Below are positions 54,342 through 63,170 of a DNA stretch of 64,000 bases, one piece after another. Position 1 is the stretch's first letter. Each line of letters starts with the position of its first letter. The stretch is from NCBI GenBank assembly GCA_035601835.1, contig DATNNM010000018.1, forward strand, positions 1-64,000, written 5' to 3'. Under the pieces are notes generated by a model that did no database searches, was not told where the DNA came from, and saw only the letters and a list, made by a program, of their open reading frames with translations. A program made the translations under genes and the position numbers. Source of the DNA: Candidatus Tumulicola sp. Lineage in GTDB: Bacteria > Vulcanimicrobiota > Vulcanimicrobiia > Eremiobacterales > Eremiobacteraceae.

Positions 54342-54366
54342 TGTAGTGCCGGGGCTTTAGCCCCGG
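54342..54366 (+). repeat. REP-like repeat, family A, in tandem with family D
   Basis: GTAG head and hairpin CCGGGGCTTTAGCCCCGG, immediately following the family D copy. The pair fills most of the 62-base gap to the 3-hydroxybutyryl-CoA dehydrogenase gene. Confidence 0.9.
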
Positions 54367-54383
54367 AAGAAAGGCTTTCATAG

Positions 54384-55247
54384 ATGCCAGAAATCAAACG
54401 CGTCGGTGTCTGCGGCTCCGGGCTCATGGGGTCGGGCATCGCCCAAGTGGCGGCGGCGGCAGGCTACGACGTCGTCGTGCTCGAGGCCGTGCAGGCGGCG
54501 CTCGAAAAAGGCCTGGCCGGCATCAAGAAATCGCTGGAGAGGTTCGTCGAAAAGGGAACGCTCAAAGCCGACGATCGCGACGCGACGCTAGGCCGCATCA
54601 AGACCACGATCCGCGTCGAGGACCTCAAGGACTGCGACCTCGTCATCGAAGCGATCATCGAGAACATGCCTGCCAAACGCGAGCTGTTCGCAAAACTCGA
54701 CGCGCTGCTCGCGCCGCATGCCATCATCTGCTCCAACACGTCGAGCTTGTGCGTGGTCGAGATGGCCGTCGCGACCAAGCGGCCCAAACAAGTCGCCGGC
54801 CTGCACTTCTTCAATCCCGTTCCGCTGATGAAACTGGTCGAAGTGGTCAAGACGATCCTCACGAGCAAGGAGACGATCGACACGCTGTATGCCTTTGCGA
54901 AGAAGCTCGCCAAGACGCCGATCCTCGCGCAAGACACGCCGGGCTTCATCGTCAATCGCCTGCTCGTGCCCTACCTTCTGTATGCGATTCGCGTCTACGA
55001 GCAAGGCTTGGCTTCGCGCGAAGATATCGACGAGGGCATGCGCCTCGGTTGCGGCCATCCGATGGGACCGCTCACGCTGCTGGATTTCGTCGGTTTGGAC
55101 ACCACGTATTATATCGCCGAGATCATGTTCGACGAATTCAAGGACCCGATGTTCGCGCCGCCGCCGCTACTGAAGCGCATGGTGCTCGCCGGAATGCACG
55201 GTAAGAAGTCCGGCAAAGGCTTCTACGACTATAAAGGAACGCCATGA
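54384..55247 (+). CDS. 3-hydroxybutyryl-CoA dehydrogenase
   Basis: A 287-residue 3-hydroxyacyl-CoA dehydrogenase. The NAD loop GVCGSGLMGSGIAQVAAAAG, the catalytic histidine region GLHFFNPVPLMKLVEVV and DTPGFIVNRLLVPYLLYAI are diagnostic. Its single-domain length fits HbdA/PaaH. It oxidises 3-hydroxyacyl-CoA, or reduces acetoacetyl-CoA in synthesis. The stop overlaps the crotonase ATG (ATGA). Confidence 0.95.
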   Translation: MPEIKRVGVCGSGLMGSGIAQVAAAAGYDVVVLEAVQAALEKGLAGIKKSLERFVEKGTLKADDRDATLGRIKTTIRVEDLKDCDLVIEAIIENMPAKRELFAKLDALLAPHAIICSNTSSLCVVEMAVATKRPKQVAGLHFFNPVPLMKLVEVVKTILTSKETIDTLYAFAKKLAKTPILAQDTPGFIVNRLLVPYLLYAIRVYEQGLASREDIDEGMRLGCGHPMGPLTLLDFVGLDTTYYIAEIMFDEFKDPMFAPPPLLKRMVLAGMHGKKSGKGFYDYKGTP

Positions 55248-56029
55248 CCTACGAAACGCTTCTCATCGATCGCGACGGACCGGTCGCCATCATCACCATC
55301 AACCGCCCGAAGGTGCTCAATGCGCTCAACGAGACCGTGCTCTCGGAATTGAGCAAGGCCTTCGACGAACTCGAGGCCGACACGAGCGTGCGCGCCGTCA
55401 TCATCACGGGCGCCGGCGATCGCGCGTTCGTGGCAGGCGCCGACATCGGCGAATTGGCGGCGCTGCCCGACGAAAAGGCCGGGGCCGCGAAGGCGCGTCA
55501 AGGCCACGCGGTCACGCACAAGATGGAACATTCGCGATTGCCGGTCATCATGGCGATCAACGGCTTCGCGCTGGGCGGCGGCCTCGAACTGGCGATGGCC
55601 GGCGACATGCGCATCGCTTCGTCAAACGCCAAACTCGGTCAGCCCGAAGTCAATCTCGGAATCATCGCGGGCTTCGGCGGCTCGCAGCGCTTGCCGCGGC
55701 TTGTTGGCCCAGGCATGGCTTCCTATCTGCTTCTCACCGGCGAGATGATCGGCGCCGAGGAAGCCAAGCACGCCAATCTTGTCGAGAAGGTCGTGCCGCC
55801 GGAAGAATTGCTCAACGAGGCCAAGCGCATCGCCCACGTCATCGCCTCGAAAGGGCCGCTCGCGATCGCCGCGACGAAAAAGGTCATCCACAAAGGCCTG
55901 CAGACCGATCTCCACGCGGGTTTGGAGCTCGAAGCGGAGCACTTCGGCAAAGTCGTGGCCACCGCCGACGCTAAAGAAGGCACGAAGGCGTTCCTTGAAA
56001 AGCGCCCCGCCAAGTTCCAGGGCAAATAG
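55244..56029 (+). CDS. Enoyl-CoA hydratase (crotonase family)
   Basis: A 261-residue crotonase-fold protein. ITINRPKVLNALN, FVAGADIGELAALP, ALGGGLELAMAGDMRIAS (oxyanion hole) and LGQPEVNLGIIAGFGGSQRLP are canonical. It hydrates the double bond formed by the acyl-CoA dehydrogenase. With HBD and the thiolase at 59499, it gives a nearly complete beta-oxidation or butyrate-type pathway. The start is coupled to the HBD stop. Confidence 0.95.
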   Translation: MTYETLLIDRDGPVAIITINRPKVLNALNETVLSELSKAFDELEADTSVRAVIITGAGDRAFVAGADIGELAALPDEKAGAAKARQGHAVTHKMEHSRLPVIMAINGFALGGGLELAMAGDMRIASSNAKLGQPEVNLGIIAGFGGSQRLPRLVGPGMASYLLLTGEMIGAEEAKHANLVEKVVPPEELLNEAKRIAHVIASKGPLAIAATKKVIHKGLQTDLHAGLELEAEHFGKVVATADAKEGTKAFLEKRPAKFQGK

Positions 56030-56131
56030 CCACCGTTTCCACGCGCGGGACGCAAAGGACACGGTTCGGACGCCTTGCTGGTATCCTGACGATGGGTGCG
56101 TGAGAGAACAAACTTAAAAGGGAGGCACCTT

Positions 56132-57190
56132 ATGTATCGCAAGGTCTCATCTGCCGCAGGGCTCCTCGCCGCGGCGCTTTTGATCATCGTAGCGCGGCCC
56201 GCTGCGGCTAGCGTGACCACCGCGACGCTGACCGCAACCACGCCTTCCTATAGCGGCAAGTGCCCTGTAACCGAAGCATTCACAGGCGCGATCTCGGGCA
56301 CGCCCGGCACGACGTTCCAGTACAGTTTCAACCGGTACATCAACGGTGTGCAACAAGTTCAAAACGTGGGAGCGGGGACGATACCGTCGAACGGCACCTT
56401 CTCCCCGGTCAACGACTCGTTTAGCATAGCGTCGAGCAGCACGGGCACGAACTTCGATCAGATCTGGGTTCACAATATTGCCGGTGGTCAGGCCGACGTG
56501 TATTCGAACAAGGCCTCATTCACCGCCACGTGCGTCCTCATCCTCTTGTCCACCATGCCGCCCATTCCGGTGGCGTCGCCGCCCTTCTCATCGAAGAATC
56601 AAGTTACTCAACCGCTTTCCTCGAATGCAACGCTAGTGCTGCACCCTGGCGCCTCGGCGATCCGAAGCAAAGTTCTCCTCAACCAAGGCCAGGCCGATTT
56701 CTTTTTCGGCCCATACTGCACGCATTCTGGAGCTCAACTTTGTGTCGGCTACGATCACGTCCTAGACACTGGCGTCTTCGGCGAAAAGAAAATCGGAATA
56801 ATCCGAAGCTATTTCATGTTTGCTATCCCGCACGGCCTCAATGTCGTCAAGGCCCTGCTCGGGTTCCATCAGATCTTCGACGGCACCGATCAGACTTCGT
56901 TTCAATGCTTCGGCGGCATCGCGCCGGCGGTTTCCCCCTGGACGACGAACAACGATTTCGTCGACGGAGATTTTGGGTTTCCCGCACCCGCGCATTATAT
57001 TGGGCCGGATGGGACGATTGATGTCACTTCCATCGTTAAAGCATGGACCGGGAAGATGGCCAACAATGGATTCGTGATGCGGGGGAGCGACGAACAGACG
57101 TTTATAGGAAAAAACGAAACCTGTCACTTCATATTCAGCCCGATTGAGCTCAAAATTACGGTGTCTTCCCCGATTCTAAAGGTGCCGTGA
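56132..57190 (+). CDS. Secreted protein with the shared novel module and a DNRLRE-like domain
   Basis: A 352-residue exported protein. The signal peptide is MYRKVSSAAGLLAAALLIIV plus RPAAA. Residues 29-134 (GKCPVT ... SFNRYINGVQ ... FDQIWVHNI ... FTATC) match the module at 358-471 of the protein at 39174. The C-terminal half ends with IDVTSIVKAWTGKMANNGFV, matching that protein's DNRLRE-like domain. GGGAGG lies 7 bases before the ATG. The two proteins thus share two domains in the same order. Function is probably extracellular binding; not recognised further. Confidence 0.8.
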   Translation: MYRKVSSAAGLLAAALLIIVARPAAASVTTATLTATTPSYSGKCPVTEAFTGAISGTPGTTFQYSFNRYINGVQQVQNVGAGTIPSNGTFSPVNDSFSIASSSTGTNFDQIWVHNIAGGQADVYSNKASFTATCVLILLSTMPPIPVASPPFSSKNQVTQPLSSNATLVLHPGASAIRSKVLLNQGQADFFFGPYCTHSGAQLCVGYDHVLDTGVFGEKKIGIIRSYFMFAIPHGLNVVKALLGFHQIFDGTDQTSFQCFGGIAPAVSPWTTNNDFVDGDFGFPAPAHYIGPDGTIDVTSIVKAWTGKMANNGFVMRGSDEQTFIGKNETCHFIFSPIELKITVSSPILKVP

Positions 57191-57222
57191 ACCCACTCCA
57201 AGACACCGGAACGCGCTGGCTA

Positions 57223-58272
57223 CTAACGAGCCTCTAGTATCGTGAACGGCGAGTGCGTGCGGCGCACGCGCGCGAGCCGGAGCCCGGCGCTTTCCAAGAG
57301 CGCGCGGTATTGATCGATCGTGCGCTCGCGGCCGCCGGTGAGCGCAAGCATCTCGAGATCGCTCAGCGCCGCCATCGCGCCCGCCGCGCTCTCGTCGATG
57401 ACGAGCTCGATGATGAGCAGCCGCGCGCCCGGCCCCATCGCGGCCCGGCAGTTGCGCAGGATCTGGGTCGCGCGCTCGTCATCCCAATCGTGCAGAACCT
57501 GCTTTAGCAGATACACATCCGCGCCGGAAGGCACGCGCTCGAAAAAACTCCCGGCGGTGAACGCATATCGTTCGGTCGCCCCCTCGCCGCTTGCCGCGGC
57601 ACGCGCCCGCTCCACCACCGGCGGCAGATCGTACACGGTACCCCGAAGGTGCGGATACGCCTCGACGATCGCGCGGATCAAGCGCCCATCGCCGCCTCCG
57701 ATGTCGACGACCGAGCTCGCATCGTGCAACGCGAGCGACGAGATCAGCGCGCGGCTGCGCACGTTCGAAAGCGAAGCCATCGCCGCATCGAAGGCTGCGG
57801 CCGCGTCTGCGTGCGAGGCAAGGTAGTCGAACAGGCCTGCACCGGGCGCGCGCGCTATGCCTGGCTCGCCCGTGCGCACGCTCTGAGCAAGCTCGCCCCA
57901 AGCCCGCCAGTGCCAGCCTTCGCCGTTGTACGCCGCCCACGCGCGCAGCGAGTCGGGATGATCGCTTTGCAACAGTCTGCCGAGTGGCGTTATGCTGAAC
58001 TGGCGCGGGCGGCGCTCATTGAAGAAACCTTGTCCGGCAAGCGCGCGCAACAACCGGTAGATGCCGTCCTCGGTCGCGCCGACCGCGCGCGCGATGTCGG
58101 CCGCGGACCGGGATGAGTCACCGATCGCATCGGCCAGGCCCAAAATCGCCGCGGTCGACACGGCTTGGCCGACCCACGAACCCGTGATCAGCCGATGGAG
58201 ATGCACTTGACGCCGCAGACCCGCAGGCATGAGCCGCTCGAGCAGTCTCGCCCAGAGGCTTGCGAAGGACAA
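57223..58272 (-). CDS. SAM-dependent O-methyltransferase (COMT/acetylserotonin type)
   Basis: A 349-residue two-domain enzyme. The N-terminal dimerisation winged helix (about 25-110, QAVSTAAILGLADAIGDSS) is followed by a SAM domain with VVDIGGGDGRLIRAI and the catalytic-histidine region LKQVLHDWDDERA. This family methylates small phenolic or natural-product hydroxyls. It is isolated from biosynthetic genes here, so the substrate is unknown. Confidence 0.9.
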   Translation of the reverse strand: MSFASLWARLLERLMPAGLRRQVHLHRLITGSWVGQAVSTAAILGLADAIGDSSRSAADIARAVGATEDGIYRLLRALAGQGFFNERRPRQFSITPLGRLLQSDHPDSLRAWAAYNGEGWHWRAWGELAQSVRTGEPGIARAPGAGLFDYLASHADAAAAFDAAMASLSNVRSRALISSLALHDASSVVDIGGGDGRLIRAIVEAYPHLRGTVYDLPPVVERARAAASGEGATERYAFTAGSFFERVPSGADVYLLKQVLHDWDDERATQILRNCRAAMGPGARLLIIELVIDESAAGAMAALSDLEMLALTGGRERTIDQYRALLESAGLRLARVRRTHSPFTILEAR

Positions 58273-58277
58273 AAGAC

Positions 58278-59426
58278 TTACGTCGGTGTCGCGATCGGTC
58301 CGGGAGTCGGCGTAGTTCCGGCAGCCGGCGTCGCCGTAGGAGACGCGCCCGGGCCCACCGTCGGTGTCGCGGCCCCGCCCGTCGCGGCTTCGGTCGGCGT
58401 GGCAACCGGCGTAGGCGCGATCGTCGGGACCGTTATCGGCTGTTCGGTCGGCACCGCGGTGCGCTCCGGGATGGGCGGCACCGGCGACGGCGTCGCTTGA
58501 CCGAGGAACAGCGACGGACCGTACAACTGCGCGTTATCTGAAACATTTTGCGCGGACTTCCAGCCGTCTGCATAGGCATAGTCAAGGAAGCCCAGCCCGC
58601 CCAAGACGACGATCGCGATGATCGGGGAGAGCGCGCCGAGCCGCGAGTTGATCACAGCGGTGCCGGCGATGAGATCGCCCAGGCGCCGCCGGCGGTGCGT
58701 GACGACGGCGAGCACGAAGCCGACGATCAGCAGATCGAACGGGAGGAAGAGATTTCGCAGCAGCGAGGCGACCACGCCGACGCGGCCGCCGTGCATGTTG
58801 AGCACGGCTAGGCCGAAGAGCGCTTTGCCCAGCGTCGAGCTGAACCACCATTCGGAAAGCCACAGGTACACGAACAGGCCGATTCCGGTGAACAGCATGG
58901 TCCGGAAGAACGTGACCCACGCGTGCGCGTCGAGATGCCCGAAGTGTATCAAAGCGAATTGGATAGACGTCGCGAGCAGCGCGGTGACGCCGACGAGATC
59001 GACGATCAACGCGAGTAGCCGACGCGCGATGTACAGACCCACGTCGCCGATCTCTTCGTGCTCGGGCAATTCCGGCGGAGGCACCGGGCGCGGTTTCGGT
59101 TTCGGCGGGGGCGGCGGCGGAGGCTTCGGCGGCGGAGCTTGGACTGATGACGTCACCGGCTGCGGCTGCAAAATCTCCGGTTGCGGGGTGGGCGGTGGCG
59201 GAGGCGGCGGAGGTGGCGGCGGAGGCTTCGGTGGCGGCGTCGCGGCTGCGGCGCCGGGCGGCTGCGCTTGAATCGTGAATTGGATCGGCTCGGGCGGTGT
59301 AGCCGGTTTCGCCGCGTCAGTGCTATTCGGCCGATCGAGCACCGCTCCGCAGTTAGGGCAAAACGCAGATGAGCCGGTGAGTTCGGCGTGACACGAAGGA
59401 CAAGTCGGCACTAAGGCATCCCCCAT
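58278..59426 (-). CDS. Zinc-ribbon/Pro-rich/RDD-family membrane protein
   Basis: A 382-residue protein in four parts: an N-terminal zinc ribbon (CPSCHAEL ... CPNCGAVL), a Pro-rich linker (about 65-125) containing runs of 12 and 7 prolines, an RDD domain with several membrane helices (about 128-280, YIARRLLALIVDLVGVTALL and RRRRLGDLIAGTAVI), and a Thr/Pro-rich low-complexity tail of about 80 residues. RDD proteins are often transport-associated, but the function is unknown. The ATG at 59426 lies 4 bases from the family B repeat, so no normal ribosome-binding site is seen. Confidence 0.85.
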   Translation of the reverse strand: MGDALVPTCPSCHAELTGSSAFCPNCGAVLDRPNSTDAAKPATPPEPIQFTIQAQPPGAAAATPPPKPPPPPPPPPPPPTPQPEILQPQPVTSSVQAPPPKPPPPPPPKPKPRPVPPPELPEHEEIGDVGLYIARRLLALIVDLVGVTALLATSIQFALIHFGHLDAHAWVTFFRTMLFTGIGLFVYLWLSEWWFSSTLGKALFGLAVLNMHGGRVGVVASLLRNLFLPFDLLIVGFVLAVVTHRRRRLGDLIAGTAVINSRLGALSPIIAIVVLGGLGFLDYAYADGWKSAQNVSDNAQLYGPSLFLGQATPSPVPPIPERTAVPTEQPITVPTIAPTPVATPTEAATGGAATPTVGPGASPTATPAAGTTPTPGPIATPT

Positions 59427-59430
59427 GGAC

Positions 59431-59458
59431 AAGCCGGACTAAAGTCCGGCATACCACA
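59431..59458 (-). repeat. REP-like repeat, family B
   Basis: Palindrome GCCGGACTAAAGTCCGGC with ATACCACA tail (GTGG head on the minus strand). It abuts the start region of the RDD gene and a family A copy follows at 59461. The two fill the thiolase-RDD gap. Confidence 0.85.
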
Positions 59459-59460
59459 TT

Positions 59461-59485
59461 CCGGGGCTAAAGCCCCGGCACTACA
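59461..59485 (-). repeat. REP-like repeat, family A
   Basis: CCGGGGCTAAAGCCCCGG with CACTACA tail, in the 72-base gap downstream of the thiolase gene and adjacent to the family B copy. Confidence 0.9.
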
Positions 59486-59498
59486 TTGCTACATTAAA

Positions 59499-60689
59499 TT
59501 ACAAAGCTTCGACGATACTTGCTATGCCTTGGCCTCCGCCGATGCAAGCGCTCGCCGCGCCGTACTTCTTATGTTTTCGGCGCAATTCGTGTAGGAGCGT
59601 ATACGCCAGGCGCGCCCCGCTGGCCCCCAGCGGATGGCCCAGCGAAATGGCCCCGCCGTTGGGGTTGAGCTTGTACTCGTCCAGATGCAGGGCATGCACG
59701 CATGCCAGCACCTGCGGAGCGAATGCTTCGTTGATCTCGACCACGTCGAGTTGATCGATCGACATCCCCGCGCGCTCCGCCGCCTGCGGTATCGCGAAGG
59801 CAGGCCCAATGCCCATGATGTCGGGATCGACCCCGACCACGCCCCACGACACCAGCCGGCCCAGCGGAGACAACCCATCCTTTTCCGCTTGCCGCGCGGT
59901 AGTGAGCACGACCGCGGCCGCGCCGTCCGTGATGCCGCTGGCGCTGCCCGGCGTCACGATGCCGTCCTTCTTGAAGCGCGCCGGCAGCTTCGCAAGCTGC
60001 TCTAGCGTCACGTCCGGGCGCGGGCCTTCATCTTTGTCCACCACGACCGGGCCTTTGCGCCCCGGAGCTTCCACCGGCACGATCTCTTCCTTGAAGAACC
60101 CCTCTCCCGTCGCTTTGGCAGCGCGTTGCTGCGAACGCAGGCTGAACTCATCGGATTCCTTGCGCGTGATCTCGTAGCGCTCCGCGAGATTCTCCGCGGT
60201 GATCGCCATCGGCATGTTGTTGTAGCTGTCCGTCAAGCCTTCCCACAGCGAATCTTCCAGCTTCCCTTGACCGAGCGCAAGTCCCCAGCGCGCGCCGCGG
60301 ATGAGGTGGGGCGCTTGGCTCATATTCTCCATGCCGCCCGCGAGCACGTACGTCGCCTCGCCGAGCAGCAGCTGCTGCGCACCGCTGATGATGGCTTGCA
60401 AGCCCGAGCCGCACAGCCGATTCACGGTCAGCGCCGGCACGTCCACGCGGCAGCCCGATTTCAACCCGACATGGCGCGCGCCGTAGATCCCATCGGCGCT
60501 GGTCTGCATGACGTTGCCGAAGATGACTTGATCGATCTTCTCGGGCGCGACGCCGCTGCGTTCCATCGCAGCCTTGGAGGCGACGACCGCCAGATCGATG
60601 GCGCTGACGTCGCGCAGCGCACCGCCGAAGTTGCCGAACGGCGTTCGCGCGCCGTTGACGATCACGATTTCCGCTTTTCCGTTTTTCAT
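59499..60689 (-). CDS. Acetyl-CoA C-acetyltransferase (thiolase)
   Basis: A 396-residue thiolase. The nucleophile is Cys93 in NRLCGSGLQAI, with NGGAISLGHPLGASGAR (catalytic His) and SACIGGGQGIA (second Cys). The VNGARTPFGNFGGALRD start is standard. It cleaves 3-ketoacyl-CoA or condenses two acetyl-CoA. It completes the HBD/crotonase/dehydrogenase set, though on the other strand. Family A repeats flank it on both sides. Confidence 0.96.
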   Translation of the reverse strand: MKNGKAEIVIVNGARTPFGNFGGALRDVSAIDLAVVASKAAMERSGVAPEKIDQVIFGNVMQTSADGIYGARHVGLKSGCRVDVPALTVNRLCGSGLQAIISGAQQLLLGEATYVLAGGMENMSQAPHLIRGARWGLALGQGKLEDSLWEGLTDSYNNMPMAITAENLAERYEITRKESDEFSLRSQQRAAKATGEGFFKEEIVPVEAPGRKGPVVVDKDEGPRPDVTLEQLAKLPARFKKDGIVTPGSASGITDGAAAVVLTTARQAEKDGLSPLGRLVSWGVVGVDPDIMGIGPAFAIPQAAERAGMSIDQLDVVEINEAFAPQVLACVHALHLDEYKLNPNGGAISLGHPLGASGARLAYTLLHELRRKHKKYGAASACIGGGQGIASIVEAL

Positions 60690-60705
60690 TGGTTCTCCAG
60701 GACTA

Positions 60706-60730
60706 CCGGGGCTAAAGCCCCGGCACTACA
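60706..60730 (-). repeat. REP-like repeat, family A (leuB 3' end)
   Basis: CCGGGGCTAAAGCCCCGG with CACTACA tail. The TAG stop (reverse of 60726-60728) of the downstream-reading leuB gene is formed by the GTAG head. It lies in the leuB-thiolase gap. Confidence 0.9.
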
Positions 60731-61817
60731 CTTTTGTCGGTTGTTTAACTCGTGCGGGCTGCGCCAGCGCGGCGCATACCATGTCGCCGATCTGCGACGT
60801 CGAAAGCCCGCTGCTCGCGTCGAGCGAGGCGATGCGCTTGCTGGCCAGCAACTCGCCGATGGTCGCATCGATGGCGTTGGCCGCCGCCGTCTCGCCTAAG
60901 TAGTCCAGCATCATGCCGACCGCGCCGATCGCCGCGATGGGACTCACCACGTTCTTTCCTTTATACTTAGGCGCGGAACCGTGGATAGGTTCGAACAGCG
61001 AGACCTTACCCGGGTGGATGTTGCCCGACGCGGCCACACCCATGCCACCCTGCACCATGGCGCCGAGATCGGTGATGATGTCGCCGAATAGATTCGGCGT
61101 CACCATGACGTCGAACGACTCCGGGTTCTTGATCATCCACATGCACGCGGCGTCGATGTAGGCGAACTCGTACTCGATGCCCGGATAATCGGGCGAGACC
61201 TCCTCGACGGTGCGGCGCCAGATCTGCTGCACTTCGATGGCGTTGGCCTTGTCGACGAGCGTCAGCTTCTTCTTCTTAGCGCGCTTGACGGCGAGATCGA
61301 ACGCGTAGCGCACCGCGCGCTCGCAACCCTTGCGGGTGAAGATCTGATTGGCGATGACCACCTCGTCAGGCGTGCCCTTCTTGAAATGTCCACCCATGCC
61401 GGTGTACAGATCCTCGGTGTTCTCGCGCACCACGACCATGTCGACGTCGGCCGGCGTCTTGCCTTTGATGGGGCACAGGTGCTCGGCATACAGCTTGATC
61501 GGGCGAAGATTGATGTACAGGTCCAACCCGAAGCGCGTGGCGGCGATGACGCCGCGCTCCACCAGACCCGGCGGCAGGCGCGGATCGCCGATCGCGCCGA
61601 GCAGGATCGCGTCCATTTTTCGGAACTCGTCGAGCTGACCGGGCGGCATGAACTCGTTAGTCGCCAGATAGTGATCGGCGCCGAACGGGTATGTCTTGGT
61701 CTGATACGCGAAGTCGTATAACTTGGAGGCGCGCTCCAGGACCTTGAGCCCTTCAGCCGTGACTTCGGGCCCGACGCCGTCACCAGGGATGACGGCGATC
61801 GTGTAGCGTTTGGGCAT
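60726..61817 (-). CDS. leuB: 3-isopropylmalate dehydrogenase
   Basis: A 363-residue isocitrate/isopropylmalate-type decarboxylating dehydrogenase. VIPGDGVGPEVTAEGL starts it and VTPNLFGDIITDLGAMVQGG is the NAD/Mg signature; SLFEPIHGSAPKYKGK follows. IPM and tartrate/isocitrate dehydrogenases are hard to separate by motif alone, but coupling to leuD (TGATG) and a nearby leuC support leucine synthesis. Its stop codon comes from the repeat at 60706. Confidence 0.93.
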   Translation of the reverse strand: MPKRYTIAVIPGDGVGPEVTAEGLKVLERASKLYDFAYQTKTYPFGADHYLATNEFMPPGQLDEFRKMDAILLGAIGDPRLPPGLVERGVIAATRFGLDLYINLRPIKLYAEHLCPIKGKTPADVDMVVVRENTEDLYTGMGGHFKKGTPDEVVIANQIFTRKGCERAVRYAFDLAVKRAKKKKLTLVDKANAIEVQQIWRRTVEEVSPDYPGIEYEFAYIDAACMWMIKNPESFDVMVTPNLFGDIITDLGAMVQGGMGVAASGNIHPGKVSLFEPIHGSAPKYKGKNVVSPIAAIGAVGMMLDYLGETAAANAIDATIGELLASKRIASLDASSGLSTSQIGDMVCAALAQPARVKQPTKV

Positions 61818-62335
61818 CAGGCCTTGGCCTTGGCCGCGCGCTTTTCTGCAAGGCGTTGCTCCGCGTAGCGCAAGAGCCCGCCTTTGGCGATGAGATCCTG
61901 CATGAACTGCGGGAACTGGGTGGCCTTGAACTGCTTGCCGGTGGTCTCATTGGAGATGACGCCGTTGCCCGCGTCGACCGAAATCGCGTCGCCGTCGCTG
62001 ATGCCGTCGACGCCGGCCGGGCACTCGAAGATCGGCAATCCGGTGTTGATGCAATTGCGGTAAAAAATGCGCGCGAATGATTTGGCGACCACGCCGGAGA
62101 CTCCCGCTCCTTTGAGCGCCACCGCCGCCACTTCGCGCGAGGATCCGCACCCGAAATTCGTATCCGCCACGATGAGGTCGCCGAGCTTCACCTTCTTGAC
62201 GAAGTTCGCATCGAGATCTTCCAAGGCGTGTTTGCCCAGTTCCACCGGGTCGATCAGGTTGCAATAGCGGCCGGGAATGATGACGTCGGTGTCGACGTTC
62301 TTGCCGTATTTGTGCGCGGTGCCCTTGAGTATCAT
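61817..62335 (-). CDS. leuD: 3-isopropylmalate dehydratase small subunit
   Basis: A 172-residue LeuD of the short, archaeal-like type. GTAHKYGKNVDTDVIIPGRY and NFGCGSSREVAAVALKGAGV are diagnostic, with IFYRNCINTGLPIFE. It pairs with LeuC to isomerise isopropylmalate. leuC is not adjacent: a Uma2 gene and an aquaporin lie between (63171 and 62415). The stop overlaps the leuB ATG by one base. Confidence 0.96.
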   Translation of the reverse strand: MILKGTAHKYGKNVDTDVIIPGRYCNLIDPVELGKHALEDLDANFVKKVKLGDLIVADTNFGCGSSREVAAVALKGAGVSGVVAKSFARIFYRNCINTGLPIFECPAGVDGISDGDAISVDAGNGVISNETTGKQFKATQFPQFMQDLIAKGGLLRYAEQRLAEKRAAKAKA

Positions 62336-62414
62336 TGCGGTGACTTATCCTCCGGCCCTTAGGCTTCTCCAGCCTCGCGAGGCTCGCCTTGAGTAGCCCG
62401 CGAACGTCGCGGAC

Positions 62415-63152
62415 GTGAACGAGGTCGAACAGCCGGTCCGCCCGGAGCCGGAACGGCGAATCCGCCACCCGCTCCACCGCTGTCTTTTGGCGGAGTGCAC
62501 TGGCACCTTCGTGCTGACCACCGTCGCCGCGGGCGGCGACGTCATTGACGTCGTCAGCGGTGGGCAAATCGGACACGTCGGAAAATATCTCGCGTCCGGA
62601 CTCATCCTCACCGGGCTCATCTATTCGCTCAGCGGGATGTCGGGCGCTCATTTCAATCCGGCGGTAACGCTGGCGTTTGCGCTGCGTGGCTCATTCCCGT
62701 GGGGAAGGGCGGCTGCGTACTGGCTGAGTCAACTCGTCGGCGCGATTCTTGCGGGCGGCCTATTAGCAGCTTTTTTCTCCGTCGCAAATCTTGCGAAAGG
62801 CGCGAGCGCGCCCACGCTGCTGTCGCCGCTCGGGATGACGCTGTGGGAGGCGGTGCTCGCGTTCATCTTGGTGTCCGTGATCTTGGCCACGACCGATGAG
62901 CGGGCAGTGGTGGGGAAAAACGCCGCCATCGCGATCGGATTCACGATCGCCGTGCTCGGACTGTTCTCAAGTCCGGTGAGCGGAGCGTCCATGAACCCGG
63001 CCCGCTCCTTAGGCCCGATGATCGTCGCCTTTTCTTTCGACCGCTGGTGGTGTTACGTGTTGGGTCCGCTGCTCGGCGCGATTGTAGCGGCCGGTGTAGT
63101 GCGACTGATCCATGGCCAGTCGGCGGAAAACGCAGCATTGCCCGGAGAGTGA
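62415..63152 (+). CDS. Aquaporin/MIP-family channel
   Basis: A 245-residue major intrinsic protein with six helices. Both NPA boxes are present: SGAHFNPAVTLAF and SGASMNPARSLGP. LLAECTGTFVL is the family start. Narrow-pore residues cannot be judged by eye, so water versus glycerol selectivity is open. The start is GTG at 62415, divergent from leuD. It lies within the leucine locus but has no obvious role there. Confidence 0.93.
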   Translation: MNEVEQPVRPEPERRIRHPLHRCLLAECTGTFVLTTVAAGGDVIDVVSGGQIGHVGKYLASGLILTGLIYSLSGMSGAHFNPAVTLAFALRGSFPWGRAAAYWLSQLVGAILAGGLLAAFFSVANLAKGASAPTLLSPLGMTLWEAVLAFILVSVILATTDERAVVGKNAAIAIGFTIAVLGLFSSPVSGASMNPARSLGPMIVAFSFDRWWCYVLGPLLGAIVAAGVVRLIHGQSAENAALPGE

Positions 63153-63170
63153 AGCCAGGCCAAACCGTCG

